From Amaurobius ferox (Eukaryota; Arthropoda; Arachnida; Araneae; Amaurobiidae): a stretch of DNA of 64,000 bases. The first letter of the stretch is position 1. Each line of letters begins with the position of its first letter. Below, one piece after another: positions 23,744-32,962 of the stretch. Made by a program: the position numbers and the translations under genes. The DNA lies in contig OX578136.1 of NCBI GenBank assembly GCA_951213105.1, forward strand, positions 156,433,178 to 156,497,177, read 5' to 3'. Under the pieces are notes generated by a model. It did no database searches. It saw nothing but the letters and a program-made list of their open reading frames with translations, and was not told the DNA's origin.

Positions 23744-24334
23744 ACTTTAAAAATAAAGACCACCAAAAATTTTCGGCCTCTATTTAAAGTGTTTTATTAA
23801 ACCTCCTTTTTACGACATACAGAAATCACATGGTCATAGCTCTTACAGACATTACTATGTACTTCATCAGTGGCGAATGGCGAAGTGGAAATAAGGGGGC
23901 TAACATGTGCTTAAACATAGGTCATAAACGCCAGCCAAAATTTACATATTAAATTTACATATTTTTTAAATTTTTAAATAAGAAGTATTTAAAATACAAT
24001 TTAACTATGACATACAAATTACAATAATATTTAATGTTATTTAAGAACCTTTTTTCTTCTATTGTAATTTGTATGTCTTGGTTAAATTATATTTTAAATG
24101 ACTCGTATTTAAAAATGTAAAAAATGTAAATTTATTATGTACATTTTGCCTGGCGGTTACTGCTTATATTTAAGCACATGTTCACCTCCTTATTTTCACT
24201 TTGCCACTGCTGAAGGGCATAGTAATGTCCAAAAGCGCTATGGCCGTGTGATTTGTGCACATCGTAAAAAAGATATTTTAATAAAATAATTTTATTTGTG
24301 GCCGAAATGTTTTTGTGCTCTTTATTTTTAAAGT
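23744..24334. mobile_element. Foldback element (near-palindrome, about 590 bp)
   Basis: ACTTTAAAAATAAAGACC at the left end is mirrored by TTTATTTTTAAAGT at the right. Inverted similarity continues through AATTTTCGGCC/GGCCGAAATG, CACATGGTCATAGC/GCTATGGCCGTGTG and TTTTACATTTT-like blocks to a centre near 24,045 (TACAAATTACAATA..TATTGTAATTTGTA). No coding capacity. Probably a MITE. Confidence 0.65.
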
Positions 24335-24339
24335 ATTAA

Positions 24340-25268
24340 CTATTTAACGTGATACCATATTATTTTATGTTTAGATAGCATTGTATAACAGCACATAACA
24401 TAACAAGAAGAGTATTAGAGGCTGGTATTGCCCTGCCGGGTTGATGGCGCAGTTATTTTGATCTGAAGAAGGAGGCTGTTTTTCCATCCGAAATAGGTTT
24501 ACATACTTATTATAGTTACATGATGTTTCATACTAAGCATTTGAAACCTTTTTGAAACATATCATATTAAATGCTGTGTTTGGTTATAAAGTGCCTATAA
24601 AAACAAAAATATGTTTATTTATGGATAAAACTATTAACAGTAAGTAAGTCTCATTATTAATTTTATAACTCTGCTTCAACACCTCATGCAATAACTTTCT
24701 TCTACTTACTCTTTTCGAACTGTAAGAGTTTAGTTTCAATGGAAATTTTCGCAATGAATTTTCAATGAAAAATTTTTGCAAACGAGATTCAGTTGCAGAT
24801 AAATTCCATTCCATTCAATTCAATCCAACCCATTACGTTATGGAAACACAGTTGCAAGTTAGTAAGAGTCTGTACAAGTACTTGCTGAAGAGGAGTTAGT
24901 TTCTGTACGTTATGGCGAAGTTATATGTCTGTGAGTGATGTTAACACTAAACGGCGAATGATGCGCATACAAGAACCACCAAGTAATTTATTATATATCT
25001 TATCTGAGGTGGTTATATAGATCTGACTCTAAGTCAAGTAATACAAAATGGCACCGTTTCGCATATACAACATTCCAGCAGAAAACTTTGTAATATTGGT
25101 AGCAGATAATATGTGCGAAGTCGAGTATAAAGTATTAATTGTGAATACAATCATGGGGGTAGTTAATATAAGTAATTTTATAAAATTTAAATGTGAGCAA
25201 ATGTATGTCTATTCACAATGCCAGGCTGAATAATTAATTGAATGTATAATAAAGCATTTTACTTTCAG
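24340..25268. other. Intergenic stretch with one short unassigned ORF
   Basis: Nothing clearly recognised. A 61-codon plus-strand frame at 25,048-25,233 begins MAPFRIYNIPAENF with acceptable composition. It lies just upstream of an exon-like segment at 25,269 and may be part of an unidentified split gene, but support is weak. Confidence 0.25.
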
Positions 25269-25346
25269 TTAACACCAGACAACACACAATGGTGGGTTAC
25301 CACAACAGGAAGTACTATTTACGTACATCAGCTAATAATAAATAAG
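25269..25346 (+). other. Possible internal exon (78 nt, open, with splice-site consensus)
   Basis: TTTTACTTTCAG precedes and GTAAGT follows a 78-nt segment that is open for exactly 26 codons (reading LTPDNTQWWVTTTG...). Both splice sites are near consensus. Neighbouring exons cannot be identified, so this may be chance or a relic of a host gene or of an intron-containing transposase. Confidence 0.25.
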
Positions 25347-25809
25347 GTAAGTATAATTTACGACACAGCCGCAACAAGAAGCAAACAGCTATTATAATTT
25401 CTGCCACGTTTAACTATAATTTTCATCGCTACATTCTGGTTCATGACCACCTTTTCTATTAATTTTTATCACCACAGTCTAGACACTTCGTTTAAACAAA
25501 TTGTGGAAGTAACATATCTCTAATACTGAAACCATGTATATTTGAAATCTTCTACAAAGTTAACTGTTATAGAATATATTACCACTTATACTTAATTTCC
25601 ATTTATCAATCTGGAGTTGATGGAATTGAATGTGCTGTCTGGACTATTTTAACCATTTCTTTCCTAGTATGCATAATCATGATAAAACCTTAAAATTATT
25701 TATTACCAGGAAATGTACCCGTCGTACCCGGGATTTAAAATATAATAAAACAAGATAGATCAATCATGCTTAAAACATTGATTATGAAACACTGTCCAAC
25801 TTCAATGCA

Positions 25810-26300
25810 ATTTTGTTTAAACAAGTCTAAAATGCAATACATTCCCCGGTAATATTTTGAAAATTATTACAATACTGCATTAATTTATTATATTTGAAAA
25901 CTTAAACCTTCATCGAAAAAAATGAACTTCATTCAAATGACGGCATTGAAATATAAATTGCCTGGTTTAAACATCTCTAAAATGTTATACATTCCTCGGT
26001 AATAGTTTTAGAATTATCATAATACTACGATAATTTATTATATTTGAAAACTTCATCGAAAACAACTGAAATTAATTCAAATGACGTCATAGAAAAAATA
26101 ACACGCCTGGATCTCTCTATAAAAACAGGATTTCATTCATAACTTTCTCCCATTCATTTCATTCATCACAATACTATAATAATTTATTTTATTTAAACAT
26201 TTTGTTTAAGACCATGGAGCTACAAATAATTAAACTCTATGCTTAAAACTCCATCGAAAAAAATCGTCCTTCTCTTTATAAAATCAATTAATATTTCATT
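25810..26300 (+). repeat. Degenerate tandem repeat, about 140-165 bp unit, three copies
   Basis: Blocks with TAAAATGNNATACATTCC, CGGTAATA, AATTTATTATATTTGAAAAC, TTCATCGAAAA and CAAATGACG recur at about 25,830, 25,978 and, more diverged, 26,110. Non-coding. From 26,300 to 26,830 nothing is recognised apart from a 25-bp direct repeat, GTGATCGTTTCATAT, near 26,630 and 26,650. Confidence 0.5.
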
Positions 26301-26831
26301 CATATCAGCCATGCAGACTCCATGGACTAAATTATTTTGTGTTAAAAAATACAGGAATTCTAATATAACTCATTCTACATATTTTGCTGTTTACATTTTA
26401 CATAGGTGAAAAATAGGCTTAGTTGTAGAAATAATCAAATTTAGATGAGCATTTAAACTCAAATATATTGTCATTGCGTTGTTTCAGTATGTAGATGCAC
26501 AGAATTTAAGCAAAAATAAAGTAGTTTTAGGACGGATACAACACACAATATGAATTAAAAAGAACTTAAAAAAGTCACGATTTTGAAACAAGATGGATGC
26601 CATATATTATTTTGAAGTGGGTCATGTGATCGTTTCATATCATGGTCACGTGATCGTTTCATATAAGAGGTGTAATTATTATTTTAATTTTTATTTAAAA
26701 AACTGCTGAATATATTTCGCTGATTTTTTTTTTTTTATATATTTTATGGAACAATTTGAATATTACCTAAAATTTTCGAAGCAATTTGTGAATTTTAAAT
26801 TCGCTTAAAAAATGTTTGAAAAATTAGGTCC

Positions 26832-26837
26832 CATACG
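26832..26837. repeat. Left target-site duplication of the Polinton-like element
   Basis: catacg lies immediately before AGTAGAAG. The partner at 49,908-49,913 is catagg, five of six bases identical. Six-bp duplications are the known hallmark of Polinton/Maverick insertion. Confidence 0.65.
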
Positions 26838-26887
26838 AGTAGAAGAGAAAGGAGAGTTCAAGCTCAGCAGGCGCAGCGCCGCAGCAG

Positions 26888-27051
26888 TGACGTCACGGAG
26901 GATGACGTCATGATGACGTCACGTTATCTAATCAGATGACGTCATCGGCTTATCTTATCAGATGACGTCACTGATAAGCTTATCTTATCGGATGACGTCA
27001 TCGGCTTATCTTATCGGATGACTCATTCGATAAGATTATCGGCTGACGTCA
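26888..27051. promoter_or_regulatory. Terminal array of seven TGACGTCA (CRE/ATF) sites, one TGACTCA (AP-1) and GATAAG motifs
   Basis: Perfect TGACGTCA palindromes start at 26,888, 26,903, 26,914, 26,937, 26,963, 26,993 and 27,044. TGACTCA is at 27,019. GATAAG or its inverse CTTATC occurs about eight times between them, including a palindromic GATAAGCTTATC at 26,973. CREB/ATF and GATA factors are the known binders of such words. A role as enhancer, or as an initiation or packaging region at the end of a protein-primed element, is inferred. Confidence 0.6.
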
Positions 27052-27171
27052 TGTACTGACACAGACAGTGAGGTTGAAGAAGACCTTGGCGGCCATCTTG
27101 GAAATTTTGGTGGCGCCCTCTATGGACAGGTTGGAGAACTGTGTTGGCTAAAAGGAAAGAATTGGTTCTGG

Positions 27172-27240
27172 ACTGAGCTGGATTCGAACTGGGGACCCCT
27201 TGCACCGTAGGAGACTGCTTTAACCAGTATACACTTTGAG
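27172..27240 (-). other. tRNA-like segment (box A/box B resemblance)
   Basis: On the minus strand CTGGTTAAAGCAG followed by CCCAGTTCGAATCC resembles a Pol III box A and box B at tRNA-like spacing. The anticodon and T stems do not pair properly, so it is not a functional tRNA. It could be the head of an old SINE. The same segment is in the right arm at about 49,509-49,572. Confidence 0.3.
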
Positions 27241-27258
27241 ACTTGTAGGCAGATGGTG

Positions 27259-27845
27259 AATGAATGATATCTTTCCTGCAAAAGGAGTTGGGTACTTAGA
27301 ATATTTTCTGAACTTCTACGAGGCGATGGTGCGAATGAATTAAGATTTTAATTAATTTTTAATAAATGAATAAATATATTATGAAAAAAAAATGGAATAT
27401 AGTCATAATTTAATTTTAATAAGGGGATTATTTTTTTAAATGATTGGGTAATTATTGTTTTTATGGAATGTTTAGGAAAGTGCTTGAAGACATTTACGAA
27501 ATTTTAGATGGCGGTGATGGCGCCCTCTATTGACACTTGAATGAAATAATGAATGATGTCTTCCCTGCGAAAGGAGTTGGGTACTTAGAATATTTTCTGA
27601 ACTTCTACGAGGCGATGGTGCGAATGAATTAAGATTTTAATTCATTTTTAATAAATGAATAAATGTATTATGAAAAATAAAAATGGAATATAGTCATAAT
27701 TGAATTTTAATAGGAGGATTATTTTTTTTAAATGATTGGCTAATTATTGTTTTTATGAAATGTTTTGAAAAATGCTTGAAGACATTTACGAAAGTTTAGA
27801 TGGCGATGATGGCGCCCTCTATTGGCACTTGAATGAAATACATGC
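27259..27845. repeat. 289-bp tandem repeat, two copies (left arm)
   Basis: GGTACTTAGA at 27,291 recurs at 27,580, giving a period of 289 bp. Landmarks CGAGGCGATGGTGCGAATGA and GATGGCGCCCTCTATTG are in both units. The mirror-image array is at about 48,905-49,490 in the right arm. Confidence 0.8.
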
Positions 27846-29340
27846 GATGAATAATAATAGAATTAATTTCAGAATGCGGTTTTTGTGTTCTTTTAATTAG
27901 GTAGTCGAACGATGACTTAATAATTTTAGCTTCATGCTCATACATGTTTTAATGAATGAAGATAATTTTTTTTTTACGTTGGTCGTTCATCAGTGATTTT
28001 TTAAGGACGGGGTGTAAGTTTTTGAATTTTATTAATTTTAATGAAATGATTTTTGGGGTGTTTTTGAATGAAGGAATGGGGGATTTCTATAGCGAACTAG
28101 CATATCGCATGTTTGATGTTACCACAAGTTGAGAACAGGATTTGACCCTTTTAGAAGAGGTGTGCGCGTATGCCAGCCATGGTAATTAATTTTTTAATGA
28201 ATTAGTAGGGGAGTTTGTGTTAAAACTGACATGTTTTAAAGGATTGCGAGATTTTAATACTAGGTTATAATACTCGCTGAACACGTTTCGACAATTTTTT
28301 TTTAATTTTACTAGAAATGTTGTCACATTTATTTTTTTATTTTATTTTTTTTCAATGATATTCATAAAATTGTTAATTAATGCGAAACTTTAAATATTTT
28401 AATTCAGACTGAATGTCTATAAAAGTATGTTTTAATTTTATTTTTATTGGGTTGTAAAGTTTACTTTTGCGTCTGGATTCGAACCTGCTACTAAGAGTCA
28501 TATAAAATGTTATGTATTAGAAAATAGCAAGATCCATTTCTATGTAGAAATAGTACATGCATGCCATACATTAAAAAAGAAATGAGTGTATGCCATTTCT
28601 AGTTTAGAAAATAGCCTATAATGTATTCGAAAATCATACGATCCATTTCTACAAAGAAAGGATATATGTTCGATTTTCTACTTAAAAAAAAAAAAAAAAT
28701 GATACATGCATGTTATACATTAGAAGAAAAAATGTTAGTAAAAGTGGGAAATGTTAGCAGCAGAAGAAGAAAGTGGGAGCGTTTCCAACAGTACCTGGGA
28801 GGTGACGCAAGCTGTCGTTTCACTCTTTATGGGCAGTGTTCCCCACCAACGTGAAATAATTTTCTTAAATATGGATTTAAAAATAATTATGAATTTTAAG
28901 TTAAGTTACTTGTAATTGAATGCTAAGATAGAAGTTTATAAAAACATAAAATAAACTTTAATGCTTTTAAAACATTTAAAAAAAAAATATGAATTTAGAT
29001 ACTTGTAATATTTTTTTTCATTACAAGGTTATGAAAAAAATGTTACAAGATAGAAATGTAATGAATTTAAATGTAAAGTGACAAAATTAGATTATTTCAC
29101 ATTGGCAGGCCTATTTTCCCCCCCAAAAAAAATTATACAAAAGTACACATTCACTTGATTTTTCTTTATAGGTGAATTAGAAAAAAATATAATATTTAAA
29201 ATAAATTAATTTAAGATGAATGTATATAAGAATTAAACTGAAAAATTTAAAAAATATTTAAAGATAAAAAAAAAAGAACTAACGAATTTAAAGACAAAAA
29301 AAAACTAACGAATTTAAAAAAACAAAAAAACAAGTAAATG
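27846..29340. other. AT-rich non-coding spacer of the left arm
   Basis: No convincing gene. It contains a locally repeated GATCCATTTCTACNNAGAAA motif (28,530 and 28,640) and a 77-codon plus-strand frame at 28,621-28,854 that is the same in the right arm (48,123-47,890, minus). That conservation reflects recent arm duplication, not proven selection. Homopolymer runs are frequent in 29,260-29,340. Confidence 0.35.
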
Positions 29341-29345
29341 TGTAC

Positions 29346-30362
29346 TCACATAAGCCCATGCTTATAGGCGTTCATATCGAGGCCCGCAAAACACTTTGAA
29401 TCCAAGTATGAGGCCAAGCTGTGTTCACTTATATTGTTTTGAATGTTGCATAAGTTTACGTGAAACAGTGCACTGTCACCCACAGAGCGCAGCTTGTCCT
29501 CTATCATCGTGTTGAGACAAGCGTGTCGCCTTTGTGAGGGGTGATCGACGACGCACCCCTCGCAGTAAAACAGCTTTTCCCCAACACGTTGAATTTCACT
29601 GCGTACACATTCTAGTATGTGTTTGTGTAAAATATCTTCATATCCTATTGGCTTAGGCTCTGCGGGTCTTAATTGTTGCATTTTCAAAATCCTGCTAGGT
29701 AACACCTTCTCATATAGCACTTCCAAGATAGCATATGCAATGTCATCACACACTTCTTTTAAATTAACGATATGTTCCATGGAGAGGGTAATTGCCGATG
29801 GTTTCAGATGAAACGGACCCTCTCCATTTTTATACATTTGCTGTAAATGACATTCCCCGTCTGCATTCAGCACAATCAGTTGATTATTAGCTATAAAGCT
29901 AGCACTTGTATAAATGTTGTTAAATTCATATAGTTTGCTCGAAAATTCACGCCACGTTGCAGCGTTCATGATCACTCCATGTTGGGTGGCACGCCCCTCT
30001 TCATACTTTCGTATGTGAATACGAACGTTCTGTTTGAAAATGAAAATTTGCAGATGGACACTCAACCCCAATGAAAATGAATAGTGCGGTTCATAGGGTG
30101 TAGGGGCAGCAGGTATAACAGCCACAATAACTGGATCGTCATCAGTGGCGGTGGTGGGGCTGACTGCGTTGCTTAGATATGCCGGCTCATCCGAGTTGTT
30201 AGCACAAGTAGAATTGTCCAAGTTACTTGTATTGGGTATAAATCCAAAACCTGAAAGGATTGTAGACTGGTCAGTAACTTCTGCAGATACTGGCGATTCA
30301 GGCCTACCATAAACGATCGTCATCCAGTCGACCTCTGGTAAATCACCGTACGAATGAGACAT
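29346..30362 (-). CDS. PC4-domain protein with C-terminal Cys/His motif, Polinton accessory gene (left arm, full length)
   Basis: A 338-codon frame with ATG at 30,362. Residues 1-90 are acidic, low-complexity and likely disordered. Residues about 103-143 (HLQIFIFKQNVRIHIRKY...TQHGVIMNAATWREF) match the pattern of the PC4/p15 single-strand DNA-binding coactivator domain: strands with IHIRKY, then a GVxMxxxxW segment. A C-terminal cluster C267-x2-C270-x3-H274-PSQ-x2-H280-x-C282 suggests a metal-binding module. PC4-like proteins bind ssDNA and could act in replication or transcription of the element. That role is inferred. The LINE insertion lies directly upstream, separating the gene from the TATA region at 40,095. 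The stop codon overlaps a GTGAGT donor-like string, so a further exon cannot be excluded. Confidence 0.7.
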   Translation of the reverse strand: MSHSYGDLPEVDWMTIVYGRPESPVSAEVTDQSTILSGFGFIPNTSNLDNSTCANNSDEPAYLSNAVSPTTATDDDPVIVAVIPAAPTPYEPHYSFSLGLSVHLQIFIFKQNVRIHIRKYEEGRATQHGVIMNAATWREFSSKLYEFNNIYTSASFIANNQLIVLNADGECHLQQMYKNGEGPFHLKPSAITLSMEHIVNLKEVCDDIAYAILEVLYEKVLPSRILKMQQLRPAEPKPIGYEDILHKHILECVRSEIQRVGEKLFYCEGCVVDHPSQRRHACLNTMIEDKLRSVGDSALFHVNLCNIQNNISEHSLASYLDSKCFAGLDMNAYKHGLM

Positions 30363-30430
30363 TGTAATTTAAAAAGCAAAAAGCGAGAACTAAAATCTGA
30401 AGATAGAGAAAAGTATGTTAAGAATAATAC
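30363..30430 (-). promoter_or_regulatory. Residual leader of the PC4-domain gene and 3' target duplication of the LINE
   Basis: Read on the minus strand it contains TCTTAACATA (30,423-30,414), the 10-bp LINE target duplication seen in full in the right arm, then TATCTTCAGATTTTAG, a possible initiator context, and 45 bp to the ATG. Before the LINE insertion this leader presumably adjoined the TATATA box now at 40,095-40,100. Confidence 0.4.
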
Positions 30431-30643
30431 GTAGTGTCGTACAAGACAGAGCACCAGGCGCGAAGCGCCTTTAATCTCCAGTTTCAATATGTGGTTCTTA
30501 TCGTCAAACTGTGACATTAATTCAGTGACCCTAATTGGAGGTTCGAGGTTTTTATTTACTACTTTTTATTATTTATCCTAGTTCCTAGTGTGGCAGTTTG
30601 TTGCACATTTAGAGTTTAAGCAGTTTGGGGGGTTGATGCAGAT

Positions 30644-32962
30644 CTAAGGGTTACCTAGCGCTTTTTTGATTAAGTTCGTTACGTGCTGTTTCCAGGTTAG
30701 GTGGGAATCTATCGTTACACCTAGGTATTTAGTAGATTTTTCCGCTTTTAGGGCATGGTTGTTTATGTACAGAGGCGGCGGAGGTTTACGTTTTCTTGAG
30801 AAATAAATCCAATGACATTTATTGGGGTTTAATTTTATTCGCCATTTTTCCAGCCAAGTTTGGAGTATGTCTAAGTGTTGTTGTAGCTGTCTGTGCATTA
30901 CTGAGACATAGGGGTGTTTTGCAAGTATCGCACTGTCGTCTGCATAGAGTGCCAGCTCTGTGTTTGGAGTCCTAGGGATGTCGTTCAGGTATATGTTAAA
31001 GAGTGTCGGGCCCAGGATAGAACCTTGCGCTACACTACTTTTAATGAGCTTGGGTGTAGATAAGTTACCTCCTACTCTGACTTGAAAGTGTCTGTTATTT
31101 AAGTATGAGATTAAAAGTTTGACAATAGCGTCAGGGACTTTTAAAGTGATCAATTTGTACGCTAATCCACAGTGCCATACTTTATCAAAGGCTTTTTGTA
31201 TGTCCAGAAAAATCGCAGCTGTGGGTGTCTTGTTATTGAGACCAGAAGATATGTACTCTACCACTCTCAGCAATTGATGAGTGGTGGAGTGCTTTGGCCG
31301 AAATCCAAACTGCTCCGGAATGATAATGTCATTCTCACTAAGGTGCGTGTTCAGTCTCTTAAGAATAATTTTCTCAGTAATTTTACTAAGTGTCGGTAGC
31401 AAGCTAATTGGTCTATAGTTGGCTGGAATTGTGGCATCCTCACCAGGCTTATGGATGGCTATAATTATCGCTTCCTTCCATTCTTTGGGAAAATAGTTTA
31501 GTTTTAATATTTTATTTATTAAGATTGTCAAGTAACATATTACGTTTAAGGGTAGGTTTTTAACCGCAATATTTCTGATTTTGTCGTGTCCTGGGCTTTT
31601 ACGGTTTTTGAGATTTTTAATGATTTCTACTATCTCCTGCGGGGTGGCTGGGCTAATCTCAGCCGTTACCGGGGAATTCCTGAAATTATTTAAAGTTTGT
31701 CTGACCATTCTTAGGGTGTCCTGACACATTAGATCGTGGTTTGGTTGGAATTGTTTTTCATAATGGCTTGCGAGCGCCTCGGCTTTTTCCTCGTCTGAGT
31801 ACGCGATTTTAGCACCATCTATTAGTGGCGGGAGCTTAATTTGAGGTTTCCTGAGTCTTTTTGCGAATTGCCAGAGCGATACATCTTCTGGGCTAAGGGA
31901 TTCGATTAGTTCTTTATACTGTTGCTGCTTTTCTGCAACAATTTTTTCCCTGACTTTGCACGTGAGTCTGTTAAGCTCCCTTTTAAGGGCGGGGTCTCTG
32001 TTAGCCTGCCATGTCTTACGTATTCTGTTTCTTTGCCTGACTAATTGTTTTACATGGTGGGAAAGTGTGGGCATTTTTGGAGACTCACGATGTGTTGTGG
32101 CAGAGGCAATTGCTCTCTTGATTTCTGTTGTGAGTGTGTGCGTGGCAGAGTCAATATCCGCCGTGCTCATTATGTTAGGTACTGCTAAGTGCGGCTCGAA
32201 GAGTGCTCTTTTGAATACTTCCCAGTTGACCCTCTCTTGTCCCAAAGAGGCTGGAAGAGGTGTGTTCAGGTCGAATGTCACCAGTACCGGCAGATGATCC
32301 GAGTCGAATTCATCCAAGGTACTAATAGTGTGAGCGTAATCTATGTTTCGCGTTAGGACAAAGTCTATAAATGAGCCGTTGGCGCCTGAGAAGCAGGTTG
32401 GTGTCGACGGTACAATAATGTTAGTGTTTGTCGTGTTCAGCAGTCTGTGTATCTGTGTACCGCGTGAATTGTCTCTCCTACAGCCCCACGCTCGGTGGTG
32501 CGCGTTGAAGTCGCCTGCGAGTATAGTGTTTGGATATCGCGCGAAAAGCAGTTCCAGTTGCGCAGCTACATCTACTCTACTCATATTTTTGACATATGTT
32601 GAGGTTAGGATAAACGGGCTAGTATTATTAATTTTAATTTTTATACTAGTATTTTCTATACCTTGAAGATTTATGTTGTTTAGTTCCTCGTGGGGAATAT
32701 TTCTTTTAATGTATACTGCTGTTCCTCCATGGGGCGTTCTAGCATTAGTATTTGAGCTAAGATTATGATAGCATATATAGTTGGCTATGTTTAGTTTTTT
32801 ACTTTCTCTAACTTTAGTTTCCTGAATTAATAAGGCGTCTACGTCATTTTCATTTACATAGTTCCTAAGTTCATTTATTCTTGGAGATATGCCGTTCGCA
32901 TTCCAAAATATTATTTTTAAGGATTCTTTTTGGGACCTAGCCATGACGGGTTTGATTCTCAC
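30644..32962 (-). pseudogene. LINE ORF2, endonuclease-reverse transcriptase, 3'-truncated (copy 1)
   Basis: 772 codons. The APE-type endonuclease occupies residues about 16-230 with N21 (FWNANGI), E48 (IQETK), D151/N153 (GDFNAHH) and the SDH triad end at 221-223. Reverse transcriptase follows, with PANYRPISLLP, the FLDIQKAFD block, QGSILGP and the catalytic YADD near residues 673-676. The VPQGS Pro of the sister copies is Ala here (SSVAQGS). The normal roughly 125-residue C-terminal region after LIKKA is lost and replaced by a few residues read from the tail. The start overlaps the end of ORF1, as in the other copies. The lost C-terminus makes autonomous activity unlikely. Confidence 0.8.

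Noticed and set aside
27172..27240. Functional tRNA gene in the arms
   Set aside because: Box A and box B resemblance is present but the anticodon and T stems do not pair, so only a tRNA-like relic is claimed.
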